Program-made: the position numbers and the translations under genes
Notes under the pieces: generated by a model
What the model was told of the DNA's origin: nothing
What the model saw: only the letters and a program-made list of their open reading frames with translations
Database searches by the model: none
NCBI RefSeq assembly: GCF_025465995.1
Contig: NZ_JANLNY010000030.1
Location: 62,001-126,000, forward strand
From: Pseudomonas sp. 5P_3.1_Bac2
GTDB lineage: Bacteria; Pseudomonadota; Gammaproteobacteria; Pseudomonadales; Pseudomonadaceae
Length of the DNA stretch: 64,000 nucleotides
Direction: 5' to 3'
Part shown: positions 42,880 through 51,361 of the stretch, piece after piece
Layout: each line of letters starts with the position of its first letter
Numbering within the stretch: position 1 is the first letter of the stretch

Positions 42880-45270
42880 TTAGTCGCGTGGCTGTGGGCG
42901 CCAGGTTTTTAACAACAAGGCATTGCTCACCACGCTGACGCTGCTCAGAGCCATGGCTGCACCGGCCAACATGGGGTTGAGCAAACCGGCGGCGGCCAGG
43001 GGAATGCCGATCAGGTTATAGGCGAAGGCCCAGAACAGGTTCTGGCGGATTTTGCCGTAGGTGCGCCGGCTGATTTCCAACGCATCGGCGACCAAACGCG
43101 GATCGCCGCGCATCAGGGTAATTCCGGCGGCCTGCATGGCCACATCGGTGCCACTGCCCATGGCGATGCCGACATCGGCGGCGGCCAGTGCGGGAGCATC
43201 GTTGATACCGTCGCCAACCATGGCCACCACGTCCTGTTGTTTCAGCTGGCTGATCAGCGCGGCTTTCTCTTCCGGCAGCACTTCGGCATGGGCCACGCGG
43301 ATGCCCAAGGCCTCGGCCACCGCTTTGACGCTGCCGGGGTTATCGCCGCTGATCAAATGGCTGCTGATGCCGCGCTGATTGAGCGCCGCCACCGCCGCTT
43401 TGGCGCCGCTCTTCAGGGTAGCGCCAAAGGCCAATAAGCCCAGCACCCGCGCTTGCGGTTTAAGCTCAAGCAGCCACGACAGCGTCCGGCCCTCGGCCTG
43501 CCAGGCGCTGGCTTGCCCGGCCAACGAGCCTTGGCTTAGACCGTGCTGTTCGAGCAAACGCCTGTTGCCCAGGGCCAGCTCGCGGCCCTCTAAGGTGCCG
43601 CTAATGCCCAGGCCCACCAGTGCTTGGCTGGCGCTGATTGGCGGCACCATTAGCTGTCGCTCGGCGCAGGCATCGAGCACCGCCTTGGCCAGTGGATGTT
43701 CACTGCCGCGTTGCAGGGCGGCGGCTTGTTGCAGCAACTGCGCCGTGTCGCCATCCAGCGCGTGCTGATGGATCAGGCGTGGCGTGCCGGAGGTGAGGGT
43801 GCCGGTCTTGTCGAAGGCGACTAAGGTGACGCGATGGGCCAGCTCCAAGGCTTGCGCATCCTTGATCAAAATTCCATGGCGCGCCGCCACTCCGGTGCCC
43901 GCCATAATCGCCGTAGGGGTGGCCAAACCGAGGGCGCAGGGACAGGCGATGACCAGCACGGCCACGGCATTGAGCAGGGCGGTCTCCACTCCAGCGCCGA
44001 GCCACAGCCACAGGCCCAAGGTGAGCAGGGCGGCGAGCAGCACACAGGGCACAAACACCTGGCTGACCTTATCCACCAGTTTTTCGATGGGGGCCTTGGC
44101 CGCTTGCGCGTCTTCGACCAAACGGATAATCCGCGCCAATACCGTCTCGGCACCTAAGGCCGTGGTTTGCACCACTAAGCGGCCTTCGCCATTGATCGCC
44201 CCGGCCGTTACACGGTCACCCGGCTGTTTGGCTTGGGGCAGGCTTTCGCCGCTGATCAGGGCTTCATCGGCGTGGCTGTGGCCCTCGTTTACCAGGCCAT
44301 CCACGGCAAAGCGTGCGCCAGGTTTAACCACAATCAGATCGCCCAGGTGCAGAGCCGCCAGGCTGACCCACTGCTCGACGCCGTCTTGCACACGCAACGC
44401 GCCATCGGGGCGCAGCGCTTGCAGGGCGCGGATGGCGCTGGTGGTCTGGCGTTTGGCGCGGCTCTCGAGGTATTTACCGAGGAGGATCAGGCTGATGATC
44501 ATTGCCGACGCCTCAAAGTACAGATGGGGCATGCCATCAGTGGCCGTTGCCCACTGGTACAGGCTCAGGCCATAGGCGGCGCTGGTGCCGAGCACCACCA
44601 ACTGATCCATATTGCCGGCGCCACTGCGCAGGGCCTGCCAGGCGGCGCGGTAAAAGCCGGCGGCGAAAAACAGCTGCACCGGCGTGGCCAAGGCAAATTG
44701 CAGCCAGGCCGGCAGCATCCAGTGCACGCCAAAGGGCATCAGCAACATGGGCAGCATCAGCGGCACGCTTAAGGCCAGGGCCAGCAGCACCCGCCAACGC
44801 TGAGCGCGTAACTCATGGGCGGCGCGCTGCTCGCCAGCATCCACGGCACTGGCGACTTGCGCGCTAAACCCGGCGCGTTGGATCGCTTGTAGCAGGCCCA
44901 AGGGATCAGTGCCGCTCAACACTTGCACGCTGGCCTGCTCCGTGGCCAGGTTCACTCGGGCGCTAAGCACGCCAGCTTGCTTGTTGAGCACCCGCTCGAT
45001 GCGCCCGGCACAGCTGGCGCAGGTCATGCCGCTGATGGCCAGTTGCACGCTGCTGCTGGGCACTTCATAGCCGGCCTGGCTGACGCTGGCGCGTAGTTGT
45101 TCCAGGCTGTTGGCTGGCGCTTCGAGATGGGCTTGCTCGGTAGCTAGGTTGACCCGTACCTGGCTGACGCCCTCGACTTTGCGCAGGGCGCGCTCGACCC
45201 GTGCGGCACAACTGGCGCAGGTCATGCCGCGAATGGGCAGGGTGAAGGTGCTGACAGTGGGGCTGGACAT
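42880..45270 (-). CDS. copA: Cu(I)-exporting P1B-type ATPase
   Basis: 796 residues. Two N-terminal heavy-metal domains (MTCASCAARVERAL, MTCASCAGRIERVL), the transmembrane metal site CPC in IACPCALGLATP, phosphorylation motif DKTGTLTSGT, SEHP, and hinge GDGINDAPALA. C-terminal membrane part with MALSSVSVVSNALLL, diagnostic of Cu(I) pumps. Moves Cu(I) from cytoplasm to periplasm. GAGG lies ahead of the ATG; a longer frame from 45318 lacks a ribosome site. Divergent from copZ, with a CueR-type promoter of its own in the gap. Confidence 0.95.
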   Translation of the reverse strand: MSSPTVSTFTLPIRGMTCASCAARVERALRKVEGVSQVRVNLATEQAHLEAPANSLEQLRASVSQAGYEVPSSSVQLAISGMTCASCAGRIERVLNKQAGVLSARVNLATEQASVQVLSGTDPLGLLQAIQRAGFSAQVASAVDAGEQRAAHELRAQRWRVLLALALSVPLMLPMLLMPFGVHWMLPAWLQFALATPVQLFFAAGFYRAAWQALRSGAGNMDQLVVLGTSAAYGLSLYQWATATDGMPHLYFEASAMIISLILLGKYLESRAKRQTTSAIRALQALRPDGALRVQDGVEQWVSLAALHLGDLIVVKPGARFAVDGLVNEGHSHADEALISGESLPQAKQPGDRVTAGAINGEGRLVVQTTALGAETVLARIIRLVEDAQAAKAPIEKLVDKVSQVFVPCVLLAALLTLGLWLWLGAGVETALLNAVAVLVIACPCALGLATPTAIMAGTGVAARHGILIKDAQALELAHRVTLVAFDKTGTLTSGTPRLIHQHALDGDTAQLLQQAAALQRGSEHPLAKAVLDACAERQLMVPPISASQALVGLGISGTLEGRELALGNRRLLEQHGLSQGSLAGQASAWQAEGRTLSWLLELKPQARVLGLLAFGATLKSGAKAAVAALNQRGISSHLISGDNPGSVKAVAEALGIRVAHAEVLPEEKAALISQLKQQDVVAMVGDGINDAPALAAADVGIAMGSGTDVAMQAAGITLMRGDPRLVADALEISRRTYGKIRQNLFWAFAYNLIGIPLAAAGLLNPMLAGAAMALSSVSVVSNALLLKTWRPQPRD

Positions 45271-45301
45271 TGGCAAACCTCGTGGGCAGGTCGAGAGCCT
45301 A

Positions 45302-45332
45302 AGGATCAACCTTGCCACCGGGGTAAGGTCAA
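45302..45332 (-). promoter_or_regulatory. CueR-type promoter of copA
   Basis: Read on the minus strand: -35 TTGACC (45327-45332), a 19-base spacer and -10 GATCCT (45302-45307). The spacer holds the dyad ACCTTACCCCGGTGGCAAGGT. The overlong 19-base spacer with a centred dyad is the mark of MerR/CueR activation. The cueR gene is not in the window. Confidence 0.75.
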
Positions 45333-45346
45333 GCGGCCACCATGAC

Positions 45347-45377
45347 TTGACCTTGCCCCGGTGGCAAGCTTTAGCCT
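45347..45377 (+). promoter_or_regulatory. CueR-type promoter of copZ
   Basis: On the plus strand: -35 TTGACC (45347-45352), 19-base spacer, -10 TAGCCT (45372-45377), with the dyad CCTTGCCCCGGTGGCAAGC centred in the spacer. It is nearly the mirror image of the copA promoter 15 bases away. Confidence 0.75.
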
Positions 45378-45448
45378 GAGTATCATCCTAAGCCGCCCTG
45401 CGTACTGGGCGGCCCGGTTACAATGGGTTTTTATCTAAGGAGATCGCC

Positions 45449-45661
45449 ATGTCGGGCGCTACTGTTCATCGCTTCCACGTCACTGGCATGACCTGCCAAC
45501 ACTGCGTCAACACCATCACCGAGGCTGTCACCGCGCTGGATGCCCAAGCCAAGGTCAAGGTGCAACTGCAGGGCGGTTCGGTGCAGATCACCAGCACGTT
45601 GTCCAGCGACGTGCTGATGGTGGCCATGGTTGAAGCCGGTTACGACGTCGGCTTGGCCTGA
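45449..45661 (+). CDS. copZ: CopZ-like copper chaperone
   Basis: 70 residues, one heavy-metal-associated domain with GMTCQHCVNTI (CxxC). Cytoplasmic carrier that delivers Cu(I) to CopA. AAGGAG seven bases ahead of the ATG. Shares the CueR-type control region with the divergent copA. The last 22 bases overlap the end of the convergent TetR gene. Confidence 0.93.
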   Translation: MSGATVHRFHVTGMTCQHCVNTITEAVTALDAQAKVKVQLQGGSVQITSTLSSDVLMVAMVEAGYDVGLA

Positions 45662-46308
45662 TCCGGCCGGCACGGCGGGAAATCCTGGCCGCGCCACTCG
45701 CGGACCAGGCCGCGAAAGCAACTATCGATCATCGGCGCCACATCGTCTTGCAGCATGAACAGGCTGCGATCGCGAATCCATTCGTGGAACAGGCCGATGA
45801 TCATGGCGTGAACGGCCCGCGCCGCGATGTGCGGGTTGATCCCCGGATACAGCCGGGCACGCACGCCGGGCTTATCGAACTGCTGCTCGCAGAGTTGAAT
45901 AAACGCCCTGATAAAGGTTTCCTGACGCTCTTCGGCGGGACGCAGCTCGTCGGTGAACTCACAGCGGCGCAGCAGGATGGTGAAGATGCGCTGCTTTTTC
46001 TGATCCTCGATCAGGCTGGTCAGGGCCTCGATACACAGATAGCGCAGGTTCAGCAGCGGGTCTTGCTGCGGGCAGCCGAGCAGGCGCTCAGCCAGCACTT
46101 CTGGGGGTAAGCGCACCTGATTGATCATGGCGGTGAACAAGTCGGCCTTGTTGGCAAAATGCCAATAAACCGCTCCCCGAGTGACGCCGGCGTGCCGGGC
46201 GATGTGCTCGAGACTGGTGTGGGCCACGCCGCGTTCTAGAAACAGTGCTTCGGCTGCTTCGAGAATGGCGTTGCGGGTTTTTTCGGCGTCAGCCTTGGTT
46301 CTGCGCAT
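45640..46308 (-). CDS. AcrR/TtgR-type TetR-family repressor
   Basis: 222 residues. HTH ILEAAEALFLERGVAHTSLEHIARHAGVTRGAVYWHFANKADLF is nearly the AcrR/TtgR consensus, and the C-terminal ligand domain is of the same type (LLRRCEFTDEL; HAMIIGLFHEWI). Such repressors bind drugs or flavonoids and control RND pumps. The expected acrAB/ttgABC genes are not in this window; the neighbour across the operator is a Bcr/CflA exporter. Confidence 0.92.
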   Translation of the reverse strand: MRRTKADAEKTRNAILEAAEALFLERGVAHTSLEHIARHAGVTRGAVYWHFANKADLFTAMINQVRLPPEVLAERLLGCPQQDPLLNLRYLCIEALTSLIEDQKKQRIFTILLRRCEFTDELRPAEERQETFIRAFIQLCEQQFDKPGVRARLYPGINPHIAARAVHAMIIGLFHEWIRDRSLFMLQDDVAPMIDSCFRGLVREWRGQDFPPCRPDQAKPTS

Positions 46309-46370
46309 GCTTGTAAGGAAATTCTGCAGGGTGTCAAGGTGTTAAGTGTAATTGCTTTTGCGCTGGCTGG

Positions 46371-46400
46371 CTATTTACATACCGGTATGTATGTAAATAG
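46371..46400. promoter_or_regulatory. AcrR/TtgR-type operator
   Basis: A 30-bp element with outer arms CTATTTACAT and ATGTAAATAG and an overlapping perfect 14-bp palindrome ACATACCGGTATGT (46377-46390). This resembles the TACATACAT-type boxes of AcrR-like repressors and lies 62 bases from the TetR gene start and about 245 bases from the MFS start. It likely mediates autoregulation; control of the MFS gene is inference. Confidence 0.75.
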
Positions 46401-46643
46401 CATGGCAATCTGCCGTCGTTGAGCGGTTCTTTGCCGACGGCTGTAGTCGCTCGTTGCTGGCCAGTTTTGAGATGCGGTGTTTTACTGACTTGTGCTGAAT
46501 CTGGGGCTGCGCTTGTGGTCTGTTAATGGCACTGCCTTCTGCTCTACCGCCATGGACTCACCCTGGCACCTAAGCTTCTTTCACTGTTCACGGCGCTGGT
46601 ATTGGCAAAAAAAACGCCGGGCCAGCTAAGCATTTGGAAAATC

Positions 46644-47837
46644 ATGCCCTTACGTCTTTTGTTGATTCTTGGCGCGTTGAGCGCTTTTGGCCCATTGGCC
46701 GTCGACTTCTACCTGCCCAGTTTCCCCGCCCTGGCTGAAGCCTTTGGCACTGACGCCGAGCGCGTGCAGTTGTCGCTGGCCGCGTACTTCGTCGGCCTGG
46801 CCTTGGGGCAACTGCTCTATGGTCCTTTGGCCGACCGCTTTGGCCGGCGGATTCCACTGCTCGCTGGGGTCGCGCTGTTCTGCTTGGCCTCCTTGGCCTG
46901 CGCCGTGGCGCCGAGCCTGGAATGGCTGATTGCCGCGCGCTTTGTTCAAGCCCTGGGCGGTTGCGCGGGCATGGTGGTGTCGCGGGCGGTGGTGCGCGAC
47001 CTGTGCGATCCGATCCATTCGGCCAAGGTCTTCTCGCAACTGATGCTGGTCATGGGCGTTGCCCCGATCATGGCGCCGGGGCTCGGTGGCTTATTGCTCA
47101 GCACCTTGGGCTGGCCGTCGATCTTTATCTGCCTGACGTTATTTAGCTTGGGCTGCTGGCTGGCCATCGCCCGCTGGTTGCCCGAGTCGATGCCGAAGGA
47201 CATGGCCAAGGTGCCGTTGAATCAGGCGTGGGTTAACTACCGGGGGCTGTTCCGTGATGGCGCCTTTATGGGCTATGCCCTGACCAGCGGCTTTGCCATG
47301 GCCGGGATGTTTTCTTATATCGCCGGGTCGCCGTTTATTTTTATCCAGCTCTACGGCGTCGCTCCGGAGCACTATGGGTTGCTGTTCGGCAGCAACGCCC
47401 TGGGCTTTATCCTGGTGGCGCAGATCAACGCGCGCCTGGTGGCACGCTTTGGCCCGGATAAGTTACTGAACCGGGTGGTGTGGCTGTATCTGAGCTTTGG
47501 TGTGATTCTGCTGCTGGTGGCGCTGGCGCGTTTTCCGGTGCTGTGGCCTTTTTTGCTGCCGCTGTTTTGCTGCATTGCCTGCCTGGGCGTGCTGCTGCCC
47601 AATGCGTCGGCCTGTGCCATGGCGGGGCAGGGGCAGCATGCCGGCAGCGCCTCGGCGTTACTGGGCAGTGTGCAGTTTGCGATTGCCGCGAGCATGGCCA
47701 GCTTGGTCGGCTTGCTGCATGACGGCACGGCGCGCCCCGTGGCGTTGCTGATCTGCCTGTGCGGCGTGCTGACGGTCAGCTGCAACTACTTCACGCGCTG
47801 GGCCGAGGCCCGTCAGCGGCAGGCTGCGGCGGCCTAA
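46644..47837 (+). CDS. Bcr/CflA-family multidrug MFS exporter
   Basis: About 397 residues, 12 membrane helices. LRLLLILGALSAFGPLAVDFYLPSFPAL and LLYGPLADRFGRRIPLL (MFS motif A) followed by FVQALGGCAGMVVSRAVVRD are diagnostic of Bcr/CflA H+-coupled exporters (bicyclomycin, chloramphenicol, sulfonamides and others). ATG at 46644 has GGAAAATC before it; an upstream TTG is possible. Its stop overlaps the PAS-GAF gene by four bases. Confidence 0.9.
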   Translation: MPLRLLLILGALSAFGPLAVDFYLPSFPALAEAFGTDAERVQLSLAAYFVGLALGQLLYGPLADRFGRRIPLLAGVALFCLASLACAVAPSLEWLIAARFVQALGGCAGMVVSRAVVRDLCDPIHSAKVFSQLMLVMGVAPIMAPGLGGLLLSTLGWPSIFICLTLFSLGCWLAIARWLPESMPKDMAKVPLNQAWVNYRGLFRDGAFMGYALTSGFAMAGMFSYIAGSPFIFIQLYGVAPEHYGLLFGSNALGFILVAQINARLVARFGPDKLLNRVVWLYLSFGVILLLVALARFPVLWPFLLPLFCCIACLGVLLPNASACAMAGQGQHAGSASALLGSVQFAIAASMASLVGLLHDGTARPVALLICLCGVLTVSCNYFTRWAEARQRQAAAA

Positions 47838-49690
47838 TTCAGGGCTGCTACTTGGGGCGTGGCGCTGAATTGCAGGGCCAGCCCCGCCAGCCGGGTGAAC
47901 TCGGTGACCAGAGCGATATCGGCATGACTTGGCCGGGTCGGCTGCGGGTAGTAGATGCCGAAAGTGCCAAGCACCTTGCCGTGATCGTCCTTAAACGGCA
48001 GGGACCAGCAGGCGTGTAGTCCGGCGCGGGTGGCCAACTCGGCATAGTGTTGCCAGTTGGGGTGGCTGCTGAGGTCTTCGGCAATCACCAGCTCACCGCT
48101 GGCGGCGGCATGGCCACAAGAGCCCACATCGTGCTGCGCCGCAATGCCATCGATGGCCTGGCAGTATTCCAACGGCAAACTTGGCGCGGCCCCGATGCGT
48201 AACTGGTTGTGCTCATCGAGGAGCATGATCGACACGCGCATGTGCGGTTGCAACTGCTCCAGGCCCCGGCTGATGCCGGTGAGAATCTCGCCCAGCGGGT
48301 GCTTAGCCAGCAATTCATCCAGGACCGCATTACGCGCCTTCTGCAGTTGCTGGGCTTGGTGGCGCTCGTGCACATCGCGCAGGCTGCCATGCAGGGTACG
48401 CTCGGGCAGACTGACATTAAGCTGCAACTCGACCCGCCGTACCTGGCCGCTGCGGGTGAGTAACTGGCACTCCAGACGCAGGTTGTTGAGCAGGCCACTG
48501 CTCAGTTCTTCCAACTGCTGACGCAGCGGGGTTTGGCCCAGCTCGGGCATAAAGCGCGACAGGTTTTGCCCCAAACTCTCGCTGCTGCTGTAGCCGCTGA
48601 TTTCGCACCAGGCCGGGTTAAGAAAGCACAGCTGGTTGTGTTCGTCGGTGATAAAAATGGCATCGCCCAGATGCTCCACCAGCGTGCGGTAACGGCTCTC
48701 GCTGACCTGCAGGGCGGCATGCATTTTCTTCTGTTCGGTCAGGTCGATATCGATCTGATACAGCTCCAGCTGATCGAAGCTATTGCGCAGGGTCATATGG
48801 CTGGAGTGCACCCACACCGGGCCGCCATCTTTACGTTGCAACTGCACTTCGCCGGCGGCCACCGGTGGCCCGTCGAGTTGCCAGAGGTTGGCGGCCACCG
48901 CCACTTTGCGCCGCGCTTGCGGTGGCACGATAAGTTCTTCCATGCGCCGGCCCATGGCCTCTTGCACGCTGTAGCCATACAGCTGGGTGCTGGCCTGGTT
49001 CCAGAAAATCACCCGGCGTTCGCGGTCGTAGCCCTGCACGGCGATCCGTGGGGTTTGCCCGAATAACTGGCGTAAGCGTTGCTCCGCCTGACGCAGGGCT
49101 TGCTCATGGTGCTTTTGCACGCTGATGTCCTGCACGGTGCCGCAAATCCCCCCGGCCTCATTCACCTGGCCACGCAATTGCAACCAAACCTGTGGGGCTT
49201 GCTCGTGGGGCGCTTGCAGTTGGACGCAGACGTTCAGCTCGCGTTTTTCTTCGAGCAGGGCCAGCAGGGCGCGCTGCACGTTGCCGCGTTCGCTTGGGTG
49301 CAACCAACTGAGCAGTTCGCTTAGGCTCGGTTGCTGTTCCAGGTTCTCGCGACCAAGCAGGCGCAGGGCCGCGGCGCTCCACTGGAAATCTTGCTGGTAG
49401 CTCCAACTGCCCTGTTTGCTGTGGGCTTGGCTGAGCTGTAAGTGCTCTTGGCTATTTTGTAACTGCTGCAGCACCTGGCGTCGTTTCTGGCGACCATGGT
49501 AGCTGGTGAACAGCAAGAACAAGGCGCTGGCCAGGACAAACAGCAAACCCTTGAGCGTTTGCAATTGCTGGATAAATTCGACGTCGTTGCTCAGCAGGCT
49601 TAACACACGGTCGCTGCAGAAAATCCATAACGCACTGAGCAGCACGTACAGGCCGGCTAGGCGCAGGGAACCTTTAAGGTCAGATTGCAT
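47834..49690 (-). CDS. Membrane PAS-PAS-PAS-GAF sensor lacking an output domain
   Basis: 618 residues. Two membrane helices (about 9-27 and 44-62), three PAS domains (about 90-195, 205-330 and 340-440: QDISVQKHHEQAL, DIDLTEQKKMHAAL and DVHERHQAQQL mark their ends) and a C-terminal GAF domain (about 455-605, DVGSCGHAAASGELVIAEDLSSHPNW, a GAF often found before GGDEF-EAL). The chain stops directly after GAF: no GGDEF, EAL, kinase or chemotaxis module is encoded. It may have lost its output, or act on a partner protein. No Shine-Dalgarno at the ATG. Confidence 0.88.
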   Translation of the reverse strand: MQSDLKGSLRLAGLYVLLSALWIFCSDRVLSLLSNDVEFIQQLQTLKGLLFVLASALFLLFTSYHGRQKRRQVLQQLQNSQEHLQLSQAHSKQGSWSYQQDFQWSAAALRLLGRENLEQQPSLSELLSWLHPSERGNVQRALLALLEEKRELNVCVQLQAPHEQAPQVWLQLRGQVNEAGGICGTVQDISVQKHHEQALRQAEQRLRQLFGQTPRIAVQGYDRERRVIFWNQASTQLYGYSVQEAMGRRMEELIVPPQARRKVAVAANLWQLDGPPVAAGEVQLQRKDGGPVWVHSSHMTLRNSFDQLELYQIDIDLTEQKKMHAALQVSESRYRTLVEHLGDAIFITDEHNQLCFLNPAWCEISGYSSSESLGQNLSRFMPELGQTPLRQQLEELSSGLLNNLRLECQLLTRSGQVRRVELQLNVSLPERTLHGSLRDVHERHQAQQLQKARNAVLDELLAKHPLGEILTGISRGLEQLQPHMRVSIMLLDEHNQLRIGAAPSLPLEYCQAIDGIAAQHDVGSCGHAAASGELVIAEDLSSHPNWQHYAELATRAGLHACWSLPFKDDHGKVLGTFGIYYPQPTRPSHADIALVTEFTRLAGLALQFSATPQVAALN

Positions 49691-49727
49691 GGTGGCTTGG
49701 CAAATGGAGTTTGTGGCAATGGGCTAT

Positions 49728-49837
49728 GACATTGACGCAGCTGTCTGACAATGTCCAGAACAGCCTTTTCAGATCACGCGGCTGGCGCGGTGCGGCGCGT
49801 CTGACTAGTCTTGCCCGTTGATTGTGTGGCAATCAAC
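49728..49837. promoter_or_regulatory. Two dyads between the sensor and DUF2946 genes
   Basis: GACATTG (49728-49734) with CAATGTC (49749-49755) lies near the sensor gene start, and GTTGATTG (49817-49824) with CAATCAAC (49830-49837) lies 33 bases before the DUF2946 start. Both may be operators in this divergent gap; no known regulator is identified. Confidence 0.3.
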
Positions 49838-49869
49838 CGCAGAGTACCGACCATCATCCGATTCCGAGC

Positions 49870-50277
49870 ATGCTAAAGTTGCGCGCCATGAACCTACGCC
49901 GAACCGATCGCCGTCTGCTTGCTGGGTTGCTCTATTGCAGCCTGCTGTTCAGTGCGCTCGCCTGCAGTATCGGCCACGGGCAAATGGCTGCGCTGAAACT
50001 CAGTGGCTTGGCTGCGCAGTTCTGCGCCCTCGACGCCAAGGCCGGTGCGCCGCTGGATCTGAGCGCTGGCGACAGCCAGCACCTGCTCGCCGCCGCTGAC
50101 GGCGGTTGTGTACTCAGCTCGGTGTTCAGTTCAGTGCTGCTCGCCGCGCTGTTCGGGCTGCTCGGCCTGCTGCCGTTATGGCGCGCGCTGCCGCTGCCAG
50201 AGCGGTGGCAAGGCTGGCGCGCACCGCGCGATGTATGGCCTTCCGCCAACCCTCGCGCCTCTCCTTGCTTGGCCTAA
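49870..50277 (+). CDS. DUF2946-family membrane-associated protein
   Basis: About 135 residues. A first hydrophobic segment (LLAGLLYCSLLFSALACSIGHGQM), a periplasmic part with cysteines (FCALDAK, GGCVLS) and a second segment (LLAALFGLLGLLPLWRAL): the DUF2946 pattern. Such genes commonly sit before PCuA(C) and copper-transport genes, as here, and a copper role is widely supposed but not proven. Start uncertain between 49870 and 49888; neither has a strong ribosome site. Confidence 0.8.
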   Translation: MLKLRAMNLRRTDRRLLAGLLYCSLLFSALACSIGHGQMAALKLSGLAAQFCALDAKAGAPLDLSAGDSQHLLAAADGGCVLSSVFSSVLLAALFGLLGLLPLWRALPLPERWQGWRAPRDVWPSANPRASPCLA

Positions 50278-50401
50278 TCAGCCGGGTGGCAGCCTGAGGG
50301 TTGCTGCCCAGCCTGCTTGAGCGCCGTGCGCAGATCATCCCTAGTGCCGGCGTTTGATTGAAATACGCAGCCTGTACTGCGTCAGCAATTAGCCATTTAT
50401 G

Positions 50402-50426
50402 CCTGTGGGTCAGACCCACGCAGGAG
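50402..50426 (+). promoter_or_regulatory. Hairpin overlapping the PCuA(C) ribosome site
   Basis: CCTG (50402-50405) can pair with CAGG (50421-50424) and TGGGT (50406-50410) with ACCCA (50414-50418), with two bulged bases. The right arm includes part of the AGGAG that serves the next gene, so folding could lower its translation. Confidence 0.35.
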
Positions 50427-50433
50427 AGCACCG

Positions 50434-50913
50434 ATGTTTAAGCAAATCTTTCTGGCCAGCGCTTTGCTGGTCCCCAGCCTGTTCGCCAGCGCCCATGAAT
50501 ACCAAGCGGGCACTATCCATATCGATCACCCGTGGTCGCGCGAGATGCCGCCGGTAGCACCGACCGCAGCGGCTTATTTCGTCTTGCATAACCAAGGGCA
50601 GGAGGCGGATCGTTTGCTGGGTGCCAGCACCCCGGTGGCGCAAAAGGCCGAGATCCATGAACACCAGCATGTCGATGGGCTGATGAAAATGGGTCAGGTG
50701 GACAGCGTGGCGATAGCCCCTGGCGCCGAGGTGAAGTTCGCCCCCATGGGTTATCACGTCATGCTGTTCGGCCTTAAACAACAGGCCAAGGCGGGTGAGC
50801 GCTTCCCGCTGACCCTGAACTTCGAGAAGGCCGGCAAGGTTGAGGTGCAGGTGGCCGTGCAGAAGGATGAACCTGCCGCGGTGATGCCTGAACACCACCA
50901 GCACGCGCAATAA
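50434..50913 (+). CDS. Periplasmic copper chaperone PCuA(C)
   Basis: 159 residues. Signal peptide MFKQIFLASALLVPSLFASA, mature HEYQAG. The Cu(I) site of the family, H/M-x10-M-x21-H-x-M, is represented by HEHQHVDGLMKMG and later MGYHVMLFGL. A C-terminal tail HHQHAQ adds histidines. Delivers copper to cytochrome oxidase or to partners in the periplasm. Downstream of the DUF2946 gene with a 156-base gap. AGGAG seven bases before the ATG. Confidence 0.92.
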   Translation: MFKQIFLASALLVPSLFASAHEYQAGTIHIDHPWSREMPPVAPTAAAYFVLHNQGQEADRLLGASTPVAQKAEIHEHQHVDGLMKMGQVDSVAIAPGAEVKFAPMGYHVMLFGLKQQAKAGERFPLTLNFEKAGKVEVQVAVQKDEPAAVMPEHHQHAQ

Positions 50914-50979
50914 CTCAGCGGGCGCCAGCGTGGCCATCATCACGGGTAGATATGGGCCAAATATGCTGCTGCAAAAAAC

Positions 50980-51361
50980 GCCATATAGGGCGCAATCGCC
51001 GCACAGGCGCTTGCACCGATAGCGTCACGCAGAGGCTCGACTAGGGTGGACAAGACTGCACAGCGGTCTTGTCCACCGTTTTGGCAGCGCACAATAACGG
51101 CTGTAAACGTGCGAGCAATCCATCACCCGAGTGCTCACACCGCTCGACATTATTTACCGCGAAAGACGGCCTGCCATGTAGGGCGCAATCGCCGCACAGG
51201 CGCTTGCACCGATAGCATCTCGCAGAGGCCCGGCTAGGGTGGACAACGACCGCACAGCGGTCTTGCCCACCGTTTTGGCCGCGCACAATAACGGCTGTAA
51301 ACGTGCGAGCAATCCATCCCCCGAGTGCTCCCGCCGCTCGCCATCACTTACCGCGAAAGAC
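50980..51361. repeat. 193-bp tandem duplication carrying the end of the EamA gene
   Basis: Unit 1 runs from about 50980 to 51172 and unit 2 from about 51173 to 51361, with period 193 and only scattered differences. Each unit contains the palindrome (CGCCGCACAGGCGCTTGCACC), a second hairpin (about GTGGACAAGACTG... / ...CGGTCTTGTCCAC), a non-repeated-looking stretch AACGGCTGTAAACGTGCGAG, and the last codons of the EamA gene (TTTCGCGGTAA). Only unit 2 is joined to the gene; unit 1 carries an orphan gene end. Confidence 0.9.

Noticed and set aside
50980..51361. CRISPR array suspected from repeated sequence
   Set aside because: The unit is 193 bp and only doubled, contains a gene end, and has no short-repeat/spacer alternation.
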